From contig JAEZTJ010000032.1 of NCBI GenBank assembly GCA_023421505.1, positions 13,720 to 77,719 on the forward strand: a stretch of 64,000 bases of DNA, in the 5' to 3' direction. Of the stretch, positions 32,677 to 41,578 are shown piece by piece. The stretch's first letter is position 1, and each line of letters opens with the position of its first letter. The position numbers and the translations under genes are program-made. This DNA is from Bacillota bacterium (GTDB taxonomy: Bacteria; Bacillota; Clostridia; Lachnospirales; Lachnospiraceae). The notes beneath the pieces were generated by a model. The model saw only the letters and a list, made by a program, of their open reading frames with translations. It was not told where the DNA came from and did not search any database.

Positions 32677-34812
32677 ATGAAAGAGAATGATATATTAGAA
32701 GAAAAGAAGGCTATGCTGGAAGAACTATTTTCCAGTAAAGAATATAAACCGATGCGTTTCAAGGAGCTGGTAGGTTTATTACAGGTACCAAGAGATGCAA
32801 AAAATGATTTTAGAACAGTCTTAGATCAGCTGATCTCTAAAGGCACAATCATCGTTGATGCACAGGGACGTTATAAAAAGCCGGGGGATGATATTAAGGT
32901 TGGTACTTTTTCCGGGACACAGCGGGGCTTCGGCTTTGTAATTTTGGAGGGTGAAGGTGAAGATATCTTTATTCCGGGTGACGCAACCAAAGGAGCCTTG
33001 CATGGAGATAAGGTAGCGATAACGATCAAAGAGGAACAAACTGGAAGAAGAAAAGAGGGTGCCGTATTAAGTATTATTGAGCGAGGAAAGAATGAAATTG
33101 TCGGTACCTTTGAGAAAAGTAAAAATTTCGGTTTTGTAGTACCGGATAATCAGAAATTTGCAAAGGATATCTTTATACCGAAGGAATTTACCAAAGGAGC
33201 AGTAACCGGTCATAAAGTAGTAGTAAAAATATCGAACTTTGGAGATGCAACGCAGAGCCCGGAAGGAAAAGTAGTTGAAATACTTGGACATGTCAATGAT
33301 CCGGGAGTCGATATTATGTCAGTAATCAGAGCTTACGATATTCCGGTAGAATTTACTGAGGAGGTCATGAGATCCTTAGACAACGTGCCGGAAGAGATAG
33401 ATCCAAAGGAGATTGAGAACCGACTGGATATAAGAGATGTCCAGACAGTAACGATAGATGGTGAGGATGCCAAGGACTTAGATGATGCCATCAGCATTTC
33501 AAGAGAAGGTGAGCTTTATCATCTGGGGGTTCATATCGCAGATGTTACCCATTATGTAAGAGAAGGTACGCCTCTTGATAAAGAAGCTCTCAAGAGAGGT
33601 ACCAGTGTCTATCTGGTGGACCGTGTTATTCCAATGCTGCCCCATAAATTGTCCAATGGTATCTGTTCGCTAAATCCCGGAGTAGACCGTCTGGCCTTAA
33701 GCTGTTTTATGGATATTGATGCAAAGGGAAATGTTGTTGGGCATAAAATTGCTGAGACTGTAATAAAATCAGACCGCCGTATGACCTACACGAATGTTGC
33801 TAAAATTGTAGAAGATAGTGATGAAGAGATAAAGAAGGAATACGAGGAACTCGTTCCGATGTTCTTACTGATGCAGGAGCTAGCAGAGGTGTTAAGAGAG
33901 AGGCGGCATAAACGAGGCTCAATTAATTTTGATTTCCCTGAGAGTAAGATTATCGTTGATAAGAAGGGTAAACCAATAGAAATAAAGCCCTATGAGAGAA
34001 ATAAGGCAACAAAAATCATTGAAGAGTTTATGCTGATTGCTAACGAGACAATTGCGGAGGACTTCTTCTGGCAGGAAATACCCTTTGTATACCGAACCCA
34101 TGATAATCCGGATGAAGAAAAGATAAAGAAACTGGCTATATTCATTAATAATTTTGGTTATAGCATAAAACTAGGCCAGGAGGATATTCACCCGAAGGAA
34201 TTACAAAAGCTTTTAATTAAGGTGGAGGATACACCGGAGGAAGCATTAATCAGCAGACTGACCTTGCGTTCTATGAAGCAGGCGAAGTACACGGTTGCGA
34301 ACACCGGACATTTTGGACTGTCAGCAAAATATTATTGCCATTTCACTTCACCAATCAGACGTTATCCGGATTTGCAAATTCACCGTATCATTAAGGAGAA
34401 TTTAAGCGGTAAGCTTGGTGAGAAAAGAATTAATCATTATGAGAAAATACTGTATGAGGTAGCAGATCATTCCAGTAGAACTGAGAGACGGGCGGATGAA
34501 TCAGAAAGAGAAGTAGAAAAGCTTAAGAAGGTTGAATATATGCTGGAGCATATCGGAGAAACCTTTGAAGGTGTAATCTCAGGAGTAACCTCCTGGGGTA
34601 TGTATGTAGAGCTTCCGAATACTGTGGAAGGTATGATACGTGTCAGTGAAATGCAGGATGATTATTATATCTATGATGAAGAGCATTATCAAATGGTGGG
34701 AGAACACACCAGAAAAATATATAAGTTGGGGCAAAAGGTTAAGGTTGAAGTGGTAAATGCCGATAAGATTATGCGGACCATCGATTTTGCCCTTGTGGAG
34801 GTAGAGGAATAA
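32677..34812 (+). CDS. rnr: ribonuclease R
   Basis: 711 residues. It degrades structured RNA 3' to 5' and works with tmRNA-SmpB in destroying stalled messages. An N-terminal winged helix (about 1-70) and two cold-shock-like OB domains (with GTFSGTQRGFGFVI, and GTFEKSKNFGFVVP) precede the RNB catalytic core. That core holds the Asp cluster DAKDLDDAISI near residues 266-276. The C-terminal S1 domain (about 630-705) has GVISGVTSWGMYVEL. The next gene, smpB, starts directly after the stop, so the two are co-translated. Confidence 0.97.
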   Translation: MKENDILEEKKAMLEELFSSKEYKPMRFKELVGLLQVPRDAKNDFRTVLDQLISKGTIIVDAQGRYKKPGDDIKVGTFSGTQRGFGFVILEGEGEDIFIPGDATKGALHGDKVAITIKEEQTGRRKEGAVLSIIERGKNEIVGTFEKSKNFGFVVPDNQKFAKDIFIPKEFTKGAVTGHKVVVKISNFGDATQSPEGKVVEILGHVNDPGVDIMSVIRAYDIPVEFTEEVMRSLDNVPEEIDPKEIENRLDIRDVQTVTIDGEDAKDLDDAISISREGELYHLGVHIADVTHYVREGTPLDKEALKRGTSVYLVDRVIPMLPHKLSNGICSLNPGVDRLALSCFMDIDAKGNVVGHKIAETVIKSDRRMTYTNVAKIVEDSDEEIKKEYEELVPMFLLMQELAEVLRERRHKRGSINFDFPESKIIVDKKGKPIEIKPYERNKATKIIEEFMLIANETIAEDFFWQEIPFVYRTHDNPDEEKIKKLAIFINNFGYSIKLGQEDIHPKELQKLLIKVEDTPEEALISRLTLRSMKQAKYTVANTGHFGLSAKYYCHFTSPIRRYPDLQIHRIIKENLSGKLGEKRINHYEKILYEVADHSSRTERRADESEREVEKLKKVEYMLEHIGETFEGVISGVTSWGMYVELPNTVEGMIRVSEMQDDYYIYDEEHYQMVGEHTRKIYKLGQKVKVEVVNADKIMRTIDFALVEVEE

Positions 34813-35277
34813 GTGGGGGAAAATATCAAATTAATTGCTAATAACAAAAAGGCATACTTTGATTATTTTATTGAGGAAAAGTATGAGGCGGGCATCGCAT
34901 TACACGGGACGGAAGTGAAATCGCTTCGCATGGGGAAATGCAGCGTGAAGGAGTCCTTTCTTAGAATAGAGAAAGGCGAAGTGTTTATCTATGGTATGCA
35001 TATCAGCCCTTATGAGAAAGGAAATATCTTTAATAAGGATCCTTTAAGGGTGCGTAAGCTTCTGCTGCATAAATATGAAATAAATAAAATTGCCGGGAAG
35101 CTTGCGGTAAAAGGCTTTACCCTGGTTCCGCTGCAGGTTTATTTTAAGGGCAGCATTGTAAAAGTGGAGATTGGCTTGGCACGCGGTAAGAAGCTTTATG
35201 ACAAGCGAGAGGATATTGCCAAGAAGGATATGAGAAGAGAAGCGGAAAAGGATTTTAAGGTGAAGAATTTGTATTAG
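34813..35277 (+). CDS. smpB: SsrA-binding protein SmpB
   Basis: 154 residues. It binds the tRNA-like end of tmRNA and takes it to stalled ribosomes. Characteristic motifs are [28 protein letters not shown], and [13 protein letters not shown] near the basic C-terminal tail. The start is GTG 34813, immediately after the rnr stop with no gap, using a GGAGGTAGAGG site inside the end of rnr. The ssrA gene follows 424 bases downstream, the usual linked arrangement. Confidence 0.96.
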   Translation: MGENIKLIANNKKAYFDYFIEEKYEAGIALHGTEVKSLRMGKCSVKESFLRIEKGEVFIYGMHISPYEKGNIFNKDPLRVRKLLLHKYEINKIAGKLAVKGFTLVPLQVYFKGSIVKVEIGLARGKKLYDKREDIAKKDMRREAEKDFKVKNLY

Positions 35278-35701
35278 AGAATTATTATCATTTGAGCCTT
35301 AATACTATACGCATAAGGAAGTATAATTAGCATTACTAAAGGTATAAGAATAGTATTTTTTTAAGCCGTTCGCTATAAAAATTATATTTATTTTGTTAGG
35401 TGGAGTAGGTTATCTTATCAGCTTCATAATGGATTAGGAACAGCTTTCCATTATTACTAATAAGATATTGGCTAAAGTACTTTATTTTTTGTAAAATATA
35501 TGTTATGATATTTTTAGTCAAGTGAATTGCAAATAAGAATAATTATTTGATAGAAGCTTCCAGATCAGGAAGAAGAGAAAGCTTGACACTAGAAGATAGT
35601 TATACTATGATATATCATGCGTCTGTGAACCGGATATTACGGGTAGGCACTGTAAGGTGCATCCTTGAACATCCTATCTTGTAATTACAATCTTACCTTA
35701 A
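35278..35701 (+). other. region upstream of ssrA
   Basis: 424 bases with no gene. It is AT-rich until the ssrA promoter at 35583. Bases 35618-35701 would be the pre-tmRNA leader, with a small hairpin GCAC/GGTGC; this leader is removed by RNase P. Confidence 0.6.
35583..35611 (+). promoter_or_regulatory. promoter of ssrA
   Basis: TTGACA (35583-35588), 17 bases, then TATGAT (35606-35611). This is a strong sigma-A-type promoter, as expected for an abundant stable RNA. Confidence 0.8.
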
Positions 35702-36081
35702 GGGGTTGTACTGGTTTCGACGGGGGTTTGGAAATTGTGGAAGCCATTCGCAGACTAGGACTGCGTCATCAACTTAGAATTAATATTAAACGCAGACGAT
35801 AATTTAGCGTACGCTGCCTAATGGCAGCTGTCGACCTTAAGCAACTCGCGGCTTAAGAGCTCGGCATCAAATTAGCGGGGACCTTTATTCTCAAAGCTTT
35901 GAGAGAATAAAAGATTCATGAAGCTACTGAAGTCTGGAGCCTGTCTGTCGGCGTCAGATGGAGGGAACAGCATGTAAGGTACTATGTGAATAGTACTTAG
36001 GCATGCATAAAAGATTGACTGTAATGGGAGAAACTGCAATGGATGGGCTTTCGGACAGGGGTTCAACTCCCCTCAGCTCCA
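35702..36081 (+). ncRNA. ssrA: tmRNA (ssrA)
   Basis: The 5' end GGGGTTG pairs with the 3' CAGCTCC to form the acceptor stem, and the T arm GGTTCAACTCC with its stem lies just before it. The conserved TACTGGTTTCGACGGGG follows the 5' end. The tag reading frame is at 35792-35821. CCA is not encoded (ATA follows), so it is added afterwards. tmRNA rescues stalled ribosomes together with SmpB, encoded just upstream. The 3' end also serves as an integration site (see repeats at 36072 and 38871). Confidence 0.97.
35792..35821 (+). other. tmRNA tag-peptide reading frame
   Basis: GCA GAC GAT AAT TTA GCG TAC GCT GCC TAA encodes ADDNLAYAA, after the Ala carried by tmRNA itself. The end YAA replaces the more common LAA degron end but keeps the Ala-Ala recognised by ClpXP-type proteases. 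Confidence 0.9.
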
Positions 36082-36083
36082 TA
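36072..36083 (+). repeat. attachment-site-like repeat in the ssrA 3' end (left)
   Basis: CTCAGCTCCATA overlaps the end of tmRNA and recurs exactly at 38871-38882 in the same orientation; both are followed by YTTT. The ssrA 3' end is a classical target of tyrosine integrases. The two copies bound a 2.8-kb segment. Confidence 0.65.
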
Positions 36084-36387
36084 CTTTCCAGTATGCTGGA
36101 AGCATTGATTTTAAAGGCTTTGCGACATTGAGATGTTGCAAAGCCTTTTTTTTACGATCTCAGTACGATATTATGAGGTCAAATAGTTAGGAAGCTAGAA
36201 GCCCTGTATTTATTGAATTTCTAGCATTCCTATTCTTGGTAAGAAAGAATAGATAAAAAGTCTGTTTGCGCTAGACCGTTTCAGATTATTTAATCTTGAT
36301 CAACTCAGTTCTATCGTTAATAATATTAAATAAATTTGTTGTATTTTATTGGTAAATATTATAAAGTAACAATTAGGAGTATAGCTT
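36082..36387. other. gap after ssrA
   Basis: 306 bases with a small hairpin TTCCAG/CTGGAA at 36086-36101 and a strong terminator at 36113-36153. The remainder shows no gene. AGGAG before 36388 is the ribosome site of the CPCC gene. Confidence 0.5.
36113..36153 (+). terminator. rho-independent terminator after ssrA
   Basis: AAAGGCTTTGC (36113-36123) pairs with GCAAAGCCTTT (36138-36148), followed by a long T run. If the segment between the repeats was inserted, this terminator came with the insertion and the one at 38902 is the original. Confidence 0.92.
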
Positions 36388-36642
36388 ATGAAATATAAAT
36401 GTCCATGTTGCGGTAATTATACATTTAAAAATGAACCAGATGGCAGTTATGATATCTGTCCTGTCTGCTTTTGGGAAGATGATATAGTTCAGTTAGAAGA
36501 CCAAAACTATGAGGGTGGTGCGAATAGAGTAAGTTTGTTACAAGCTAGAAATAATTATTTGGAGTTTGGTGCATGTGAATTAGAAATGATAAAGGATGTT
36601 CGATTGCCTTTAGAAGATGAAAAAATCCAGATAAAGGAGTAG
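36388..36642 (+). CDS. CPCC family cysteine-rich protein
   Basis: 84 residues beginning MKYKCPCCGNYTF, with a second pair CPVC near 28-31 and a WEDD motif. This is the CPCC family, small zinc-ribbon proteins with no fixed role, often found among toxin-immunity or mobile-island genes. TAGGAG precedes the ATG. It is the first gene inside the segment bounded by ssrA 3' repeats. It appears intact, unlike most of its neighbours. Confidence 0.75.
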   Translation: MKYKCPCCGNYTFKNEPDGSYDICPVCFWEDDIVQLEDQNYEGGANRVSLLQARNNYLEFGACELEMIKDVRLPLEDEKIQIKE

Positions 36643-36645
36643 TAA

Positions 36646-36770
36646 TATGAATTTAGCATGGGAATGTAAAAAAGATAAAAATTATATTAGGAAGCAATAA
36701 ATATTGATCGTACATTAATTGAATGGATTGATGTAATAACAAGAGATAGAAATAACAGACGTTTCCTATA
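36646..36770 (+). pseudogene. short frameshifted coding remnant
   Basis: A frame opens at ATG 36646 (MNLAWECKKDKNYI) but stops after 17 codons. A second frame continues with EAINIDRTLIEWIDVI and stops at about 36770. The change of frame near 36690 suggests a decayed gene. No family recognised; the evidence is only continuity of protein-like sequence. Confidence 0.35.
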
Positions 36771-36929
36771 GTAACAGTTGAAAATGAGTGTACGAAAGGC
36801 AAAGTAAATTGATAGAATAGTATCATTTCTTATGGAATCTAGAGTATAGAACGATGGGATATTATTGTAGGTGATATATTGGAGATTAAAGAACACAGTG
36901 ACAGATACCATGAATATCACAGGAGGGAT

Positions 36930-37139
36930 ATGATGTTTCAACTAAAAAAAGAAGCGTTACCAAACCATCTTAACGGAAGAAGCTTAAATGTCAAAGTTAT
37001 ACCAACCGTATGTAACTTAGAGAATATGCTGCATAAGCTTGTTGAACTTGGTGGAGATTTATCTAAGCTGAAGCAATGGGAAAAGAGGAGCTATCAGGCT
37101 TACTTGATCGAAGACATTAAGTATAAAATATTAACGTAA
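36930..37139 (+). CDS. hypothetical protein or gene fragment
   Basis: 69 residues from ATG 36930, four bases after AGGAGGG; an ATG directly follows it. The sequence (FQLKKEALPNHLNGRSLNVK, then VELGGDLSKLKQWEKRSYQAYLIED) is not a family I recognise. It could be the surviving start of a longer gene, because the downstream 37143-37432 segment is broken coding sequence. It lies inside the putative ssrA island. Confidence 0.4.
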   Translation: MMFQLKKEALPNHLNGRSLNVKVIPTVCNLENMLHKLVELGGDLSKLKQWEKRSYQAYLIEDIKYKILT

Positions 37140-37142
37140 CAC

Positions 37143-37432
37143 CCTAGTTCATGGAGAAGTTTAATTCGAAGGCACATCTTAAATTCCCGTTCAATAGATT
37201 TAGGCGCAAGTGTTATTGACATCTATCTAGTCGCCTATGTCGCTGAGAATCATGGGATAGGAAGAGAGCGCTTTTCCAATACGTAAAGGATAATAATATC
37301 AGTGACAAGGATAATACAGCAAATGCAATTTGGCAGGTGGGAAAAGGTGATGGAGTTTACCTTGAGATACTTAATCAGGATGGAAATGTAAAGGACTGGG
37401 ACTTTATGAAGAAATGGATTCACATTTCATAG
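37143..37432 (+). pseudogene. frameshifted gene remnant
   Basis: One frame reads SLIRRHILNSRSIDLGASVI onward to a stop near 37285. The adjacent frame then reads QYVKDNNISDKDNTANAIWQ and ends in MKKWIHIS at 37432. No start codon with a ribosome site is present. The overlap near 37275-37290 points to a frameshift. Family unknown. Confidence 0.45.
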
Positions 37433-37476
37433 ATAGGGAGCAGCATGCAGAAACAAGTTAACTGTGAAAGGAATTA

Positions 37477-38054
37477 TTGATGAAGATAAAGCTAATTATA
37501 TGTCTAGTTATTATAATGGTTATAGGATTAGGTGTTTATTTTAAATTCAGTCATAAAAATAACACAAATGATGAAATAGCACAAATTTATATAGATAATA
37601 CTAATATTAATGATAAAGAAAATGCAGAATCTAGTTCGGTTTTACCTTTAACAAATAGTGATTTTGTAATTATGGATGATAAGAACTATATTGGATTAAA
37701 TGGTAAATTGAGGATTTAAAAACAGATATAAAAATAAAAGAAACAATTCAACCTGATGAAAATCATGCTTACTATATTTATGTTTACGAAGATTTTAAAA
37801 TACATAGTGATGGGGATGAAATAGCCTCGATTGATTTAACAACACCAGTATTCCAGACTTCAAGAGGGATTAGATTAGGAGATGCAATCCTAAAGGTTAT
37901 TGAGAAATATGGCAATACATACATGGAGAAGACTCAGTATGATGAGGAATATGATATTCCTGGACAATGTATATACTACTATGATGGTAAAGTCATAACT
38001 TTTTTCTTTGATAAAAATAATAAAGTAGTTGGAATAAAACTTGAAATTCTTTGA
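37477..38054 (+). pseudogene. membrane-anchored protein broken by a one-base deletion
   Basis: The first 80 codons encode a short N-terminal membrane anchor (LIICLVIIMVIGLGVYF) and an acidic Asn/Asp-rich linker, ending at a TAA at 37719. The adjacent frame continues at once with IEDLKTDIKIKETIQPDENH through YYYDGKVITFFFD and ends at TGA 38052-38054. Restoring one A in the AAA run near 37705 joins both parts into a protein of about 192 residues (GLNGKIEDLK). The family is unknown. The clean repair by one base suggests recent loss or a sequencing error. Confidence 0.65.
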
Positions 38055-38106
38055 TGTTAATTCAGTATAAAGGGGTAAAAAACGCTATGCGGAGGTAATA
38101 TAAGAT

Positions 38107-38868
38107 ATGAAAATACAAGAACTGTTTCAGAAAGCAGACGATTATAAAGATTTAATTAATAGGAATAGACCATTTAATTCAGAGCAGCTACTGGAGCTAG
38201 ATAATTACTTTAGAGTTGACTTTACCTATAGCAGTAATTCGATTGATGGAAATACGCTTACGCTAACAGAAACAAAGCTTTTACTGGAAGATGGCATTAC
38301 AGTGGGAGGAAAGCCTATTAAAGATTATTATGAAGCAGCAGGACATGCACAGGCTTATGATTATATGTTAGCTGTTGCTAGAACAGAACAACTTGATATT
38401 ACGGAAGATATTATAAAAAAGCTACATTTTTTATTCTATCATAAGCTTGATCAAAAAGAAGCCGGACAATATAGAAAAGACCAGATGATTATTTCAGGAA
38501 TGGAATTTCTACCTCCAAAGGCAGAGGAAGTACCACATTTCATGGAGCACTTTATTAATCAAATACAGAGTTCCAAACGATTTTTGCACCCTATTGAATT
38601 TGCTGCAATATGCCATAAACGCTTCGTGGACATCCATCCCTTCAAAGACGGTAATGGAAGAACTGCACGACTTTTAATGAATCTAATCTTAGTAAATGCA
38701 GGGTATGGAATTACTTCTATTCCTCCGGTGCTTCAAAATGAATATAGCAGTGCATTGATAAAATCTCAAAGAGAAAACAATCCGAATATCGATACCTTTA
38801 TAGAATTGATTACAGAGTGTGTAATTGAAGCGGAAAGGGATTATTGCAGATTATTAAGAATTAAATAG
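38107..38868 (+). CDS. Fic domain AMP/NMP-transferase family protein
   Basis: 253 residues. The Fic core motif HPFKDGNGRTAR is complete at 177-188; His177 is the catalytic base and the loop binds the nucleotide phosphates. Fic enzymes usually transfer AMP to Tyr or Ser/Thr of target proteins. Residues 42-49 (SSNSIDGN) match the autoinhibitory helix [S/T]xxxE[G/N] of class II Fic proteins, except that Asp47 replaces Glu. GGAGG lies nine bases before the ATG. It is the last gene inside the segment bounded by ssrA repeats, two bases before the right copy, so it is probably mobile cargo. Targets are unknown. Confidence 0.88.
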   Translation: MKIQELFQKADDYKDLINRNRPFNSEQLLELDNYFRVDFTYSSNSIDGNTLTLTETKLLLEDGITVGGKPIKDYYEAAGHAQAYDYMLAVARTEQLDITEDIIKKLHFLFYHKLDQKEAGQYRKDQMIISGMEFLPPKAEEVPHFMEHFINQIQSSKRFLHPIEFAAICHKRFVDIHPFKDGNGRTARLLMNLILVNAGYGITSIPPVLQNEYSSALIKSQRENNPNIDTFIELITECVIEAERDYCRLLRIK

Positions 38869-38870
38869 TA

Positions 38871-38882
38871 CTCAGCTCCATA
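38871..38882 (+). repeat. attachment-site-like repeat (right copy of the ssrA 3' end)
   Basis: Exact copy of 36072-36083. It lies two bases after the Fic stop codon and just before a terminator hairpin. Confidence 0.6.
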
Positions 38883-38901
38883 TTTTATGGTGGTCACAGT
38901 A

Positions 38902-38930
38902 GGCGGGAAGAATTTCCCGCCATAATTTTT
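38902..38930 (+). terminator. rho-independent terminator
   Basis: GGCGGGAA (38902-38909) pairs with TTCCCGCC (38914-38921), followed by ATAATTTTT. It is placed where the original ssrA terminator would be before an insertion. Confidence 0.88.
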
Positions 38931-39002
38931 GTAATTTATCTGAACTTGTATTATAATAAATTAATAAATTTTAAAATAGCATATTGAAAAGAGGTGAACC
39001 AG

Positions 39003-41312
39003 GTGATCAAAATTCGATGCATCGTGGAGCGAATTACATATCAGAATCCAGAGAACGGCTATACTGTTCTTAAAGTAAATGTCAAAGGCTATGATGATCT
39101 GGTCACCGTTGTGGGAAGCCTTTTAGATGCTAACGTTGGTTCTGTGCTTCTGATTGATGGAGATTGGAAGATAGATACCAAGTATGGCAGGCAGTTTGTC
39201 GCACAAAAATGGGAAGAAACTATGCCGGCCAGTATTTATGGAATTGAGAAATATCTTGGAAGCGGGCTGATCAAAGGGGTTGGACCGAAGTTTGCAAAAA
39301 GAATTGTTCAAAAATACGGCACGGATACCCTTTCAATCATTGAAGACAATCCAGATGCCTTGATTGAAGTAGAGGGTATAGGAATAAAACGTGTTGGGAT
39401 GATTAAGGAAAGCTGGGAACGTCAAAAGGAAGTTAAGAATATCATGCTGTTTTTGCAGGATCATGGCGTGAGTACATCCTTTGCAGCCAAGATTTATAAG
39501 GCGTATGGGAATGAAAGTATAGATAAGGTAAAAGAAAATCCCTTCCGCCTGGCAGATGATATCTGGGGAATTGGTTTTAAGACAGCAGATAGTATCGCTG
39601 AGAAGCTTGGAATCGGGAAGGAAACCTATGTGCGCTTGCGCAGTGGAATCATGTATACGCTTAGTACCTTGGCTGATGAAGGTCATGTATTTGCGGCTAG
39701 GGAGCAACTGATCGAAAAGGCTGTTGCGCTTTTAGAGGCAGAGCAAGAATATATCGTGATGACGATGGAGCAGATGCTTAAAGAAAAGAATTTGCTTCAG
39801 GAAGAGGAGGCAATTTACCTGCCGCCCTTCTATTATGCAGAAACAGGAACAGCGAATAAACTGTTAAAGCTTAATATACAACCGGCAGAGGACAAGCTAT
39901 GGGTGCGTCTTGCGAAAGTACGTAAAGAAACAGGAAATAATAATTTATCCGTGGATGTGGAGAAAATTGAAGCCGCGGTAAATATGAAATATGATGAGGT
40001 TCAGGCGGATGCCATCAGACAGGCGGCACTAGCCAAAATAATGGTGCTGACAGGTGGTCCTGGAACTGGCAAGACGACTACCACGCAGGGGATTATAGCA
40101 GCCTATCGTGCCTATGGATTGAGTATATTACTGGCAGCACCTACAGGAAGAGCTGCGAAGCGAATGACGGAAGCAACTGGTCTTGAAGCAAAAACCATAC
40201 ACCGTCTGTTAGAATGTAAACCGCCGGAGGGCTATCAAAAGAATGAGGAGAATCCGCTCACGGGAGATGTATTAATAGTGGACGAATGCTCCATGATCGA
40301 TATCATCCTAATGAATTCTCTATTAAAAGCCATTCCACCAAATATGAGGCTAATTCTGGTGGGAGATATTGACCAGCTTCCATCCGTTGGTGCAGGCAAT
40401 GTTTTAAGAGATATCATTGAATCAGGAAAGTTTCCGGTGATTCGTCTGACCAGAATCTTTCGGCAGGCACAGACCAGCCGTATCATTATGAATGCGCATA
40501 AAATTAATCAGGGGAAGCTACCGGATATTTCCAATGGAAAGGAGACCGATTTCTTTTTTATCCAGAAAGAAGAGGCAGAGGATACGGTTACTGAGATCGT
40601 TAAGTTGGTGAAGAATAATCTGCCGAAATACTATAATACTCCCTCCTCCATGATTCAAGTCCTTACACCGATGCAAAGAGGTGTTGTGGGAGCTACCAAT
40701 CTTAATCTGGCTTTGCAGGAGGCGTTAAATCCCACAGGTGAAGGACTTCGCCGAAGTGGTTCTATCTTCCGCGTGGAGGATAAAGTTATGCAGATCAGAA
40801 ATAATTATGACAAAGAGGTTTTTAATGGAGATATCGGAATCATCACTTCCATTGATTTGGAAGACCGTTCGCTAAAAGTAGATTTCGACGGCAGACAGAT
40901 CGAGTATGACGTAACAGAGCTAGATGAAATCGTTCATGCTTATGCCACTACCATCCATAAGGCCCAGGGTTCAGAATACCCAATCGTAGTAATGCCGATC
41001 CTTATGAATCATTATGTGATGCTACAGCGAAATCTGATCTATACAGGAATCACCAGAGCGAAGAAGATACTGGTTATAGTGGGAACGAAGAAAGCACTTG
41101 CTTATGCTGTAAATAATGTTACGGTCAATAAGCGAAATACGTTATTAAAGGAACGACTGGCAGGTGATAATATTAAGTCTAGCGGGGAGCATAAGGTGAT
41201 TACTTATCTGGACATTATAGAATCAAAGCTAGCAGAACATAATAGGGAGCAGAACCTACGTGTTGCGGAGGAATCAAGCTATGCGACAGGAGAAGGTGCA
41301 ACTCCTAAATGA
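39003..41312 (+). CDS. recD2: RecD2-type SF1 helicase
   Basis: 769 residues from GTG 39003, eight bases after GAGG; a GTG nine bases upstream overlaps that site. An OB-like N-terminal domain is followed by two helix-hairpin-helix repeats (IKGVGPKFAKRIV, and IEVEGIGIKRVGMI) near 82-135. The helicase core has Walker A GGPGTGKTT at 351-359, motif II VDECSMID, and the C-terminal motifs VHAYATTIHKAQGSEYP and TGITRAKKIL. RecD2 unwinds DNA 5' to 3' and acts in repair without RecBC. It starts 70 bases after the terminator at 38902 and is a single gene. Confidence 0.94.
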   Translation: MIKIRCIVERITYQNPENGYTVLKVNVKGYDDLVTVVGSLLDANVGSVLLIDGDWKIDTKYGRQFVAQKWEETMPASIYGIEKYLGSGLIKGVGPKFAKRIVQKYGTDTLSIIEDNPDALIEVEGIGIKRVGMIKESWERQKEVKNIMLFLQDHGVSTSFAAKIYKAYGNESIDKVKENPFRLADDIWGIGFKTADSIAEKLGIGKETYVRLRSGIMYTLSTLADEGHVFAAREQLIEKAVALLEAEQEYIVMTMEQMLKEKNLLQEEEAIYLPPFYYAETGTANKLLKLNIQPAEDKLWVRLAKVRKETGNNNLSVDVEKIEAAVNMKYDEVQADAIRQAALAKIMVLTGGPGTGKTTTTQGIIAAYRAYGLSILLAAPTGRAAKRMTEATGLEAKTIHRLLECKPPEGYQKNEENPLTGDVLIVDECSMIDIILMNSLLKAIPPNMRLILVGDIDQLPSVGAGNVLRDIIESGKFPVIRLTRIFRQAQTSRIIMNAHKINQGKLPDISNGKETDFFFIQKEEAEDTVTEIVKLVKNNLPKYYNTPSSMIQVLTPMQRGVVGATNLNLALQEALNPTGEGLRRSGSIFRVEDKVMQIRNNYDKEVFNGDIGIITSIDLEDRSLKVDFDGRQIEYDVTELDEIVHAYATTIHKAQGSEYPIVVMPILMNHYVMLQRNLIYTGITRAKKILVIVGTKKALAYAVNNVTVNKRNTLLKERLAGDNIKSSGEHKVITYLDIIESKLAEHNREQNLRVAEESSYATGEGATPK

Positions 41313-41578
41313 GACAGAATGTCAGTTGTCTACAGATTATAGTCTATTCAAAGAACGATTAAATATTAAGACCATTTGCCAGACTTGCGAGCTTAGATTG
41401 GCAAACTAGCATGGAAGAGCGGTCAAAAGTTATGATAAAGAACGAACTCTTGTGATTTTAAGAAATAATAATTAGACAGACAAGTATATGTTCATGTTGA
41501 TGCTTATGTTTTTAATCTTTTCACAAATCTATTATTTAAATCATATTATAATATGAAGTATTTAATGGGGATTTCGTG

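Noticed and set aside
36879..36929. Longer start of the small ORF at TTG 36879
   Set aside because: No ribosome site; ATG 36930 has AGGAGGG.
36388..38868. Integrase or transposase remnant in the ssrA island
   Set aside because: No tyrosine recombinase motif or transposase-like segment could be read in any broken frame.
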